Shown piece after piece: positions 1 to 10,800 of a stretch of DNA of 64,000 bases (position 1 is the first letter of the stretch; each line of letters starts with the position of its first letter). The position numbers and the translations under genes were made by a program. This stretch comes from Ischnura elegans (taxonomy: Eukaryota > Arthropoda > Insecta > Odonata > Coenagrionidae). The notes under the pieces were generated by a model. The model had not been told where the DNA came from, did not search any database, and saw only the letters and a list, made by a program, of their open reading frames with translations. Where the stretch lies: the NCBI RefSeq assembly GCF_921293095.1, contig NC_060251.1:91560566-91624565 (forward strand), read 5' to 3'.

Positions 1-540
1 CGATAAAAAGACCGCGAACTGGCGAAGAAAGCTTTCAATGAGTCCGGGAAGCACTCTTAAATAACAGAATAACTGCATAAATAATAAAATATTGTTTGTT
101 TTACGTAAATTATGAACATTGCAAGACATTTGAGAGAAAGTTTGGATAATCCGCGTTTTTCGATGATTCGTGTCGTATCTCCCCATCATTAGTCCGGATA
201 ATCGGGAGTGTATTGTACTTCTTCTATAATATGAAACAAGCACTCTCCATAAGTCCATAAAGAAATATAATGACAAATGCTCACCATTGCATGGTAAACA
301 GCGAGTGTAAAAATAGCAGGAGAGGAGGAGAGTGGATGATGGAGGAAACAGCTGTATGGAATGTTTTCTACATCTTCCTTCATCAAAAATGTATGGACAC
401 CTTACAGTCAAATACCTGATTGAAACTGATGGTGCAATAGCAGCTATACAAGACAGGCTTATCAGCGCAAAAAATCATAGAAAATTTATAATGAAGGATA
501 TAATCGCATAACAAAATGTGAAACGCGTTATGCACACTGA
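1..540 (+). repeat. Left copy of a long-range direct repeat (segmental duplication end)
   Basis: This stretch recurs in the same orientation at about 63600-64000. Positions 1-212 are the right-hand part of a TIR element that ends in ATAATCGGGAGTGTA. Positions about 341-540 are ordinary non-TE sequence, nearly identical in the two copies (about 4 differences in 170 bases by eye). The left copy holds about 125 bp (roughly 213-340) that the right copy lacks. The element-derived half is more divergent, about 91% by eye. Element and flank being shared in the same order argues for a segmental duplication rather than two unrelated insertions, but the unequal divergence leaves room for doubt. Confidence 0.75.
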
Positions 541-1010
541 AATTTTTTCAGGTACAAAAAGGTCACTCCTTCAAAATATTTTTCATTCTTTCCTACTCGT
601 CAGCTTCATAATACGATCCTCTGAACATATGAAACCTCCCAAGATATTGCCGATGTGATCATCTTTTTTGACAATGAGTCAGTCAGTGTTTGCAGTTTTT
701 TATACATCGATATACAAGGTGAGACTGAGCAATAGCCGTTTATCTGTAGATATTCCTTAAACTATCTTACTACTAATGCTAAAATTCAGGCAATTGGTGC
801 ATTTTTAATTGCTTATAAAGGTACCAAACGAGCCATACTAGGAAGGAATCTGAGTGAGCCCAGATGAGAGGTTGAGCTAACATGGATTGCCACAGTTATA
901 CCGTATAAGCGTGTGTAAGAGGCGCACCCCTATTTTCAGCATCAAAGCTATGAAGAAAAAAATTTTGCGGCATTTTTTTTATACTATCCCGCGGTGTTGC
1001 AGACGTATAT

Positions 1011-1064
1011 TCGATAACTGTCGAAATTCCAGTACAGTACACCTGGAATTTCGACAGTTATCGA
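1011..1064. repeat. 22-bp-arm perfect-looking hairpin inside family A element
   Basis: TCGATAACTGTCGAAATTCC followed by AG is repeated as its reverse complement after a 10-base spacer (1033-1042). Related single arms occur near 6490 and 20410 in other copies. Confidence 0.85.
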
Positions 1065-1083
1065 ATTTTCCTCTTTCAATATT

Positions 1084-1362
1084 AATTGAAAGACGAAATT
1101 TTGATAACTGAGGCGGTAATAGCGGCATAAGAGAGAGTAGAAAGAGTTCCGATCCTCTCTTCGCATACGCCGTTGCTCTACGATGCTTGTCCTATTCACG
1201 AACAATTTTCTCACCTACTGACCTTTTTGAATATTTATTGAAAGACGAAATTTTGATAACTGAGGCGGTAATAGCGGCATAAGAGAGAGTAGAAAGAGTT
1301 CCGATCCTCTCTTCGCATACGCCGTTGCTCTACGATGCTTGTCCTATTCACGAACAATTTAG
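1084..1362 (+). repeat. Tandem duplication of about 125 bp inside family A element
   Basis: The segment beginning ATTGAAAGACGAAATTTTGA at about 1084-1210 recurs at about 1238-1362, after a spacer of roughly 28 bases. The inverted family copy at 18632-20547 has this segment only once, so the duplication arose in this copy. Confidence 0.85.
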
Positions 1363-2788
1363 TTTAAATGCTCTCGCAGGAGTACTGCAATAGAATTGCA
1401 GCCGTGAAAATTTTAAGGCAATACACGACAGGCACATAGTATGAACCTTCCCAAGAGCTTATACAACAATCGGGGCAATCTCAGCGCCGTAGGATAATAA
1501 CCACGTCGTAGATTTAGTGGAGTCACATTCGGCCCCCCATCAGCCAATGCCTCTGCCGTTTTTCTTCCTTTCCGAGACCCCACAGGAAAATAGGTAAACA
1601 TCAAGTTACAGGGGAACAATGGAAACGTGTTTCATCCCTACCCCATCTCACTAACTGACCTTGATCGATCTCCCAGTTTATGGAGGCCAAATGCTAGGTG
1701 AGTCATCTACTGAGCCCGAAGATATCTCGATAGCTTTCAATAATTGAATGACACTCACGAGGTTGAAAAAAAGAAAGAGATCTAACGCGATGCATATCTG
1801 ACAGAATTTAAGTTTTTTAAGCTCTAATTGTTTGACACAAAGATTTATAGTTACAACAAGGCTACTAATATTCAAAATAGTCCCAACAGGACAATTTCGG
1901 AAGAAACAAGCGTAGCATAAGCGCATTCAAACAAGACGAGATGGACTGGAAACTTAAGGCAACGCAAACTGCGAATATCACATTGCTGGGCCTTCGCCCC
2001 TTTGCTTTGAATACAACGACGTCACATGCAAGATCGGACGTGTTCTTCCCGTGCTCCTTCGCTCATAGCCTCGTAGCTTGAAATACGGAGGGGAGGGAGC
2101 ACGCGCGCTCCTTCCCCTCCGTATTTCGTTGCTTGCTTCGAAGACGGAGGGATCGCGCTCCTTCCCCTGGACCTCTCCTTCCGCGCTCCTCACTTATAAG
2201 CATTCCTGATTTCTTCCATCCACAATTTAGTCCAACAATGAACACACTCGTTTGAATTTTTTAAAGCGCAGGTTTTGATACCAATATAATTTTCAGTTGC
2301 AATAATCCTCATATTAGCGTCTGCAGATGATTTTTGAAAAATCATGTGCTCAGCGTAATGGTATGTCCTTCAACACTATGCATTTCTCTACGTTTGATAA
2401 GCGATTACTATGTGCAGTATAAATGCCGTGGGATGCCCACTCGTGGCAGTAAATTTTGCGAGCCCTCCGGAGCGAAAAACCCTGCGCGATCTTCCATGTT
2501 CACCTCTGGGGTACCGACGTGACGGCGCAATGCTTACAAGAAATTCAAACAGGAGCATTTTAAAAATACGTCACTAAGGGAGTAACTCCCCTGCCTGCCG
2601 CTTGTTTTTGACCTAGGGTTTCAGATGACTGACTCACACTGAAAACCAAGGCCACTCAGTTCCCCTTGGACTTGCGACCGGTGAAGGGGAGGGGGGGAAG
2701 ATAAGAAGTTTGTGTAAGAGGCACACCCTCATTTTCGGCTGCAATTTCTGGGAAAAAAGGTGCGCCTCTTACACGCACTTATACGGTA

Positions 2789-3528
2789 TTTCTTTTAATT
2801 TGACTGTACAGCAAAATATACTTCTAGTGCAACAATACACCCCCGCAATACGAAGTGGGGAATGGAAGTGAATAACCGTGAATAGCTATTGCACACAACT
2901 CAATCACACATACAGACATGATTTGGAGTGAAAGAATTAAAGAATGCCATTTCAAGCTCCCAAGTATGTTTGCAAAGGCAATGCTTAATTTCAATGTTCC
3001 CCTACTCGGGTAGTCATCCCGCCACAGGGATAGAATACATTCTCCATTTATTTTTCATTTTTAGCAAGTGCCATAGCGAAGGAAACATTCATGAACAGGA
3101 AAGAGAGAATCATTACGTATGAGTAAAAAGAAAAGTCTAGCGAAGGGAGCACAGCACAATTCAGAGCCAAAGCATGGTCTACACTTGGGAAGGAGGAAAG
3201 GAAAAGACCTGAGGGATTTGGGTTCAGGGGAGAACTGAGACGATGATGCTGACGAAGATTGACCACAAAGTGCTGGACATGGGGGTGAGGAGAGAAAGCT
3301 TAAGATACGGAGGAGATGGAAGGGGTGGATGTAGGGAGTACTGAGTGGGGAGGGGATGTTGAAAACAGCGTTAGATTAGGGGAGAGTGTTAGACAAGCAA
3401 GAAAGGGGAAGAAAGAGATTAGGATTAATCGCTGGAATGAAATAAAGTAGGCCTCGTAGAGAAGCGGAGAGGGAAGTCGAACTTGGGATGGGACTTGCCA
3501 CGCTATTCTCATATTGATCCATGTTGTA
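2789..3528. other. No recognised feature
   Basis: This is purine-rich, AT-rich sequence inside the intron downstream of exon 4. I see no exon, TIR or RNA gene; the short open frames have no recognisable domain. Confidence 0.5.
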
Positions 3529-4538
3529 CAGTAGACTCTCGTTAATATGAACATCGTTATTACAAAGTTCTTGTTATTACGAAGCAAGTCGTTGGTCCCG
3601 ACGAAAAGGCCTACCCAATCTAATGTAAAATAAAAATTAATAAGAAATCTTCATTATTTTGAAAATACGAATCTGATCCGGTCCTGGCAATTACAAAATG
3701 AACTTTATTACGAAGTTCCACTAGTAGTAGGCAACGGCATTTAGGTGGAAATAGACTACGCTACTTTATCATCATTGCACTACATTTAAATTCTCCTTGT
3801 GCATTGTGCCCAAGAGCGTCAATTATGGTACTTCATTCAGTAGGAGATATGTACTTCAGTATGCACGCAACATCAGATACTAAGCTTCATTCCTGTGGAA
3901 TTATGGTGACCCACTCATTAATGCTCGCAAATTGGACGTCCAGTTAGTCCTCTTCCTACGCACATTGGATTTACGAACTTTCAGAGATATGACGTTTAAA
4001 AAAATTCAAGAGTGCCCAAAATTTAAAATTTGGTGCCTATGGAGTTTGCCGATGCGACACGACATGATGTACAGGAACTCGCACTTTGGGCTGAACAAAG
4101 TATCATTTAATCTGGTTTGAAGTCAGGAACTGTTCAGCGCTTCGCCCGTTCTTTCTTCCCGCACAAAGCGAATTTTTTCGGCACCGGCTACATTGCAAGC
4201 TAGATCAGTTAGTCACAATCGTGAGTTAACGCACGATTGTGATGCAGTGTTGCATTCTGCAAGATCTCTCGATGCCTTGTATAGGTTTATCAACTTAAAG
4301 AGCAAGGTCTCGGAACGCATCTTCTTCGTATATCGAGGACTTGTGCATAATTTAATCGCGTACATTACACACTTGACTCTGAAGATTATAAGTTTAGGAG
4401 ATTGAAGAGACAAGAAATTTTGACAAAGTATGTTTCTTTTTATTCGATGATTCCTAAAAGAAACATTCATACGAACTTCGTTATTACGAACCTCTGCTTT
4501 TTCAGTCCCGTGAATGTCGTAATAACGAGAGTCTTCTG
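3529..4538 (+). mobile_element. Non-autonomous TIR element (Tigger-like)
   Basis: It starts CAGTAGACTCTCGTTAATAT after TA and ends AACGAGAGTCTTCTG before TA. No transposase is recognised. A related right half is found at about 5113-5615, so the family is repeated locally. Confidence 0.75.
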
Positions 4539-4678
4539 TAGTCTACATAAAATGGAATAGCTAGAATACTTTACTAGATAACCGAGTATCAGATAAAAAT
4601 TTAATAAATTTGAGTCATCTAAACTATTTAATTGAGTGGCACAATAGGTATGGAGACCAGTAAAAAGGATGCACTAAC

Positions 4679-4806
4679 CTTCTCAGCTTGCTTCACCGTT
4701 CTCGTCTCACTGATCAAAGGTGAGGCCATGGCCAGATGTTCCCTTATCTTGTCAATCATCAGCTTGGCAGAAATTTGTTTGGCTTGCTTTTTTGTGCGAG
4801 CCTTCC
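4679..4806 (-). CDS. Gene B exon 4: C-terminal half of dsRBD2
   Basis: 128 nt between acceptor TTCCAG and donor GTTAGT. It enters in phase 1, completing a glycine codon from exon 3, and leaves in phase 0. It encodes [16 protein letters not shown], the second helix of a dsRBD with its RNA-backbone lysines, then a linker ending KQAEK. The phase-0 end fits the phase-0 start of the exon at 62644-62808. Confidence 0.88.
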
Positions 4807-7800
4807 CTGGAAGCAAAATCATAATTCCATGACTTTTACACTCAAACATCATCATCATAACAAACATCCGTTCCACAAAACACCTCTGCACAGCAAATAT
4901 ACATCATGGCCCCAATCACCCTCTCATGAACCACACCTCTTCCCAAAAAGCATTTCTGTGCATAAAAATTAATTGGTGGCACACACAAGATTTTTCACCT
5001 GTTTAGAACAAAATACATAGCAAGATTTGGTCACTGACATTCCCAATTATGCCATCACAGAGCACAATGCCGAAGAGTAGCTAAAGAAATATGAAACGAA
5101 CGATATGATACATTAATGCAAACAACCTTATTACCAAGTTTTCATTATTAGTACAGTCTGAACAAAGTATCAATTAATCCATCATGAATTTAAGAACTGT
5201 TCAGCATTTCACCCATTTTTCCTTCCCCACTGATGGCAAATTTTTTTCGGCTCCAGCCACGTCGCACGAGCAGCTAGATCAGTTTGTCACCATCATGAGT
5301 CTATGCAAAATTGTATTGCAGTGTTGCATTATGCAGGTTAACCAAACTTTTCAATGCCTTGCATAGGTTAATCCATTTATGAACAAGGTCTCGGAACAGA
5401 CTTTGTGCGAAATTCAGTCGTCTAATTTTAAACACTTGGCTCTTAAGCTATTCCGCAGTGCAACTATAAGTACGGGATATTAAAGAGACAAGGAATTTTG
5501 GCACAGTATGTTTCTTTGAGATGATTCCTGAAAGAATCATAATTACAAACTCCATTATTACGCACCTATGGTTATCGGTCCCACGAACTTTGTAACAAAG
5601 AAAGTCTCCTATAATTCCTTTTTCATTCCTGTGATTTGAATGGTGTTGAAGGCCATTAAAAATGCACATATCCAGGAAAAAACATTTGAATTTTTTTCAT
5701 GGAAATTTTGGAAAAATTCCTCACTTTAGCTGCTGCTTGTTGCAATGTAGCTTGATTTAACTCACTCCCAATAATTGGCCAGGACATATGAGCCAAAATA
5801 TTTTCTGTACAGCAAACAATGAGTTTTTATTGCCTTAGAATTAGTAAGCTATACAGCAAACACTTCCATGCAAAAAGAAATTTTTAGTCCCAAAAAGTCT
5901 GTTTTAAAGATATGCTACTGTATAAGCCTGTGTAAGAGGCACACCTTTGAGGCAAGTGATTTATGGCCTGTGGCATCTTGGAAAGGAAAAAATCAGAGGC
6001 ATTGGCTGATGGAGGGCCGAGTGTGGTTCCATGAAATACGGCACTGAGATTCCCCCAATTGTCGCTCAATCTCTTGGGAAGATTCAAGCTATGTGCCTGC
6101 CGTGTTTTGCCTTAAAAATTTCCACCGCTGCAATACTCCTAAGAAGGTGTTTAAACAAAATTGTTCGTGAGTAGGACAAGCATCGTAGAGCAACGATGTA
6201 TGCAAAGAGAAGATAGGAACTCTTTCTAATCCCTCTAATGGGACATTGCATTCATGAAAGCAATGATTTAAAATTTCGGATTCATATTGAATTTCCTCAA
6301 CAAATTTGGATCCTAAGTATAAGGTGAAGGGCATTATTCGTGGAAATTTGGATCCGAGGTATCCGATCCGACCATACCTAGTAAGCATCATAAGGTTAAG
6401 ACTATAAGTGAATACCTACATATCACCGAGAGCCATACGTATCATGAAAATTAGGCTGAAAAAATGCCGCGTAAATTTTTAGTACTGAAAGAGGAAATTT
6501 TGATAACTGTCGAAAGTCCAGGCATACGTCTGCAACACAAACGATAACACAACAACGATAGGATAAAAAAATGCCGCAAATTTTTTTTTCTTCAGCTCCG
6601 ACGCTCAAAATATGGGTGCGTCTCTTACATGCACTTATACAGTAACAGAATCATACTGAATAACTCAACACACTGCTGCATTTTAAGCATGCTGGAGAGC
6701 TATCAGATGTGCAAAAAATACACCTGCAGACTGCAGTTGATGACTTGACAGCTTGTCATGGCATTTTGTGCATTTGATCACAATTTTTCATTGTTTCTTG
6801 TACTCTAGGGATGCGTTCCAAATCACACATCATGTGCATCCATGTGGGCATGCATAGAGCATATTTTGAGGTTCCGGAAGCATCAACTCACATTGGCTAA
6901 CATCAGAAATTCTTGATGCAGTTGATGCAAAGGCAAGAACGGGCACTGCCCATAAAATTGTGATGGTGTCTTTGGAGTTAGCATAGGATGTTTATATTGT
7001 GCTCCTAAAGTTATAGGAAAGAGTTATAGTTATTAGTTTTTGATATAATCAGTCCATCTATAATTGAAAATTGGGAATTCTATATCGATGCGTTGAAGTG
7101 AGCATGTAAGTAACTTGTTTACGCCCATTCTTAATTTCACAGGTAGCAAAGAATGCAATATACAATCTATAATTTAACTCATTGAAATGCAAGCGTGGTA
7201 GTTTTAACCAAAATTTTGCTTATATACACTAAATTGTGGAAATTTCCAACACTTAAATGTTGTATTGCAAAAATATTAGTTTACTAGGGAGTGTTTAGCG
7301 GTGTGGTCAGAATTATAAATTGGCTCCAAGTTGTATGTATTAGGGAGTGGTTATAACATAATACATACAGTAAACTCTCGATTATACGAAGCAGGATTTT
7401 ACGAAGTTTTCGATTATACGAAGTGATATTGCGGTCCAGCGAAAAGCCTATGCGAAATACATGGCGCTATTCGATTATACGAAGTTTTGATTATACGAAA
7501 TGTTTTGAATTTACGAACCTCGGATCGGTCCCCAGGAGCGAAAGGCATTCGTTTATACGAACTATGGCGAAATATTTGTCAATGTGGCGGCCATATTTAG
7601 AGCCAGAACGCTTGACGACCTCAGCTGTCAGCGATGGTGGCGCCAGTCACCAGAGGTGGCAGCGGGCGATGGCGAGACTAGCCAGTTACCAACCGCAGCT
7701 CAACGGAGTAGCATCCGGGCCTGTCCGCCATTACCGCGTTGGCTACCTACCCATACCGCTCTGGCGGCTGTACGTTCTGCGGCAAATAAATTGTTATACA

Positions 7801-10800
7801 AAGTGCAATTGGGATATTTAATTAACTGTGCATAGCACCGACTGCGATACACCAAAGTGGTGACCCCGACGTGATCGCGAAGTTTTGCCGCAACGTGCTC
7901 CTTACTTACCGCAACGTGCTCTTTATTTACCGCCTCGAAAAAGCGCAAGTGATCGTTTTTTTTGTGTTTTGGAACTGTGATTTTAATTTTGCTAGTGTTT
8001 TTGTGGTTCTTGACTGTAATTCGAACGCTTTAAAAATGGCTACCGGCTCTGAAGCAGTTAGTCGCGTGGCCATGCGGGTGCCGCCATTTTGTGCGGAAAG
8101 ACCTAATTTGTGGTTTGCACAACTCGAGGGCCATTTTAGGATGGCAGGCATCACGGAAGACAGTGATAGGTTTTGGGTATTGGTGGCTAATCTCGATACG
8201 CGGTACGCCCAAGAAGTCGAGGACATAATTACTAATCCCCCCGCCGCTGATAAATATACAAAACTTCGGGAAGAGCTCGTCCGGCGGTTATCGGTCTCCG
8301 AACATCAGCGCATCAAGCAGCTTTTGGACAACGAAGAGATCGGTAGCCGCACTCCTACCCAGTTCCTTCGCCACCTCCGTTTTCTAGCTGGTGAGACAAT
8401 TCCAGACGATTTTCTGCGCACCGTCTGGCTCAGCCGACTGCCACGGCATGTGCACGCCATCTTGGTAACCCAAGCCCAGATGACCTTGACCGACCTCGCT
8501 ACGTTGGCGGACAAAGTAGCTGAGGCGACTCCCTCGGCCCAAATCGCCGCTGTGGGTTCCGACACGGTGCTCGAGAGATTGATGGCCAAGATCGAGGCCC
8601 TCACGCAGCAAGTTGCCGCGCTCACCATGGAGCGTGATTCGCGGCCCCGCTCTCGTTCCCGCACCCGGGACCGCCAGCGCAACCGCACCCGATCCCCTCA
8701 CCAGTCCCGGCAGGACGGCGTTTGCTGGTATCACAACCGTTTCGGAGAGAGGGCCACCAGATGCACGCATCCATGCACTTATACTCCGGGAAACGACTCG
8801 GGCAGTCCGTAATGGCGGCAGGTGACTGCCTTCACAAATCCGACCGCCTTTTCGTCCACGACAGTGTTTCCCGCAAGGAATTTTTAGTGGATACCGGAGC
8901 CGATATCTGTGTGTATCCGGTGACATTCCTGACGGAGCGACGCCCAGAGTCGGATTTTCAGCTGGTCGCAGCAAACAATTCCCCTATAAAGACGTTCGGG
9001 TGCGTAACGCTTTCCCTTTCCCTTGGTTTACGGAGGGAGCTGATATGGAAGTTCGTGGTCGCGGATGTGCCGCAGCCCATTCTCGGTGCAGACTTTCTCA
9101 GCCATTATGGTCTTTTAGTGGATGTTGCGCGGAGGCGTCTAGTGGACAGTGCCACAACACTCTCTGTGTCTTGCGTGGTTGCCCCTCGGGAGGTGATCCG
9201 AGTGCGCGTTATTAGTGGTTCATCCCCATATCACCGCCTCTTGGAAGAATTCCCAGAGATTACCAGACCGCCAGGCGTCCCTCGGCGAGTGCTGCATTCC
9301 ACGGAGCACTACATCCATACCACCCCGGGCCATCCAGTTAAGTCCAAACCTCGACGTCTCGCTTCCGATAGGCTGGCCATTGCTAAGCGGGAGATGGAAT
9401 TGATGGTGAAGACTGGTATCGCGAGGAGATCTGACAGTCCTTGGTCCTCCGCCCTCCATTTAGTCCCCAAAAGCGGAGATGAGTGGCGCTTGTGCGGCGA
9501 TTACCGTGCCTTAAACGCAATGACAGTGCCGGACCGTTACCCGGTCCCTCATATAGAGGATTTTGCCCAGAGCTTGTGCGGGAAGACAATTTTCTCTAAG
9601 ATAGATTTAGTGCGTGCTTTTCACCAAATTCCGGTGCATGCTGCTCACATTCCGAAGACGGCCATCGTCACACCTTTTGGGCTCTTTGAATTCCCGTTTA
9701 TGACGTTCGGTCTTCGTAATGCCGCGCAAACCTTTCAGAGGTTCGTCGACGACGTGCTAAAAGGGCTTAGTTTCGCATACGCTTATATCGACGATATCCT
9801 AGTGGCGTCCGCAGACGAGGAAGAGCATATGACTCATTTAAGAGTGTTGTTTAACCGGCTTAAGGAGTTCGGTATTGTCATTAATCCCGCAAAGTGCTGT
9901 TTCGGAGTGTCGGAAGTGAATTTTTTGGGATGCTCAGTGTCTAAGGAAGGCGTACGTCCCCTTCCTGATAAAGTCGAAGCCGTCCTTAATTTCCCTGTTC
10001 CTACCACTATACGGAAGTTGAGACAGTTTTTAGGGATGCTAAATTATTACCGGCGATTCATCCCGAATGCCGCTGAAGTACAGGCCCCCCTCACAGATCT
10101 CCTTTCGCATAGCCCTAAAAGTGAAGACAACATTCCGTGGACTCCTGAGTTGGAATCTGTTTTCCACAGCTGCAAGAAGGCACTCAGCCAGTGCGCTCTA
10201 TTGGCTCATCCGGATGTGTCCCTTCCACTTGGGCTCTTCACGGATGCTTCAAACGACTCAGTTGCAGCGGCCCTCCAACAGCTTACACCGAATGGATGGC
10301 AGCCTCTTGCCTTCTGGACGAAGAAACTGAATGATGCAGAGAAGCAGTATAGTGCATACGACAGAGAGTTGTTGGCAGTGTACAAGGCGGTTCTCCAATT
10401 TCGGCACATGGTGGAAGGACGTCACTTCACCATCTTCACCGACCATAAGCCGCTGACATTCGCCTTTTCGCAAAGGCGGGACAAGTGCTCTCCCCGTCAA
10501 TTCAGACATTTAGACCTCATTGCCCAATTCACAACGGATATCCAGTTCGTGGCCGGTCGGGACAACATTGTGGCGGATGCCATGTCGCGTGTGGACCAAA
10601 TTTCATCTGGAGTGAACTTCCAGCTGCTGGCAGAATCACAGAAAACGGACAAGGAAATAGCCCAATTCCGCACCAATTCTTCTCTGGTGCTCAAGGATAT
10701 TGTCTTCCCGGATTCGACGCTTCCGCTAGTCTGCGATGTGTCCCAAAATATCGCCCGTCCATTCCTCACCCAGCCATTCCGCAAACAAGCGTTTTACTCG

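Larger units (their letters stand above)
899..2788 (+). mobile_element. Non-autonomous pogo-like DNA transposon, family A, copy 1
   Basis: The left end reads TACCGTATAAGCGTGTGTAA and the right end is its near reverse complement, giving TIRs of roughly 30 bp next to TA. The subterminal motif 'GTGTAAGAGGCGCACC' recurs at both ends of every copy (also 18632-20547 and 5917-6644). No transposase frame is visible, so short open frames inside are not counted as genes. Assignment to pogo/Tigger rests on the TA target and TIR style and is an inference. The element lies in the intron after exon 4 of the dsRNA-binding gene. Confidence 0.8.

Noticed and set aside
7871..8035. Extension of Gag upstream of 8036
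   Set aside because: The frame is open, but the added residues lie in the leader just after the primer site, have low-complexity hydrophobic content, and the 8036 ATG begins the capsid-like part.
8384..8974. 196-codon minus-strand open frame opposite gag/pol
   Set aside because: It is the antisense shadow of the GC-rich gag region, with no recognisable domain.
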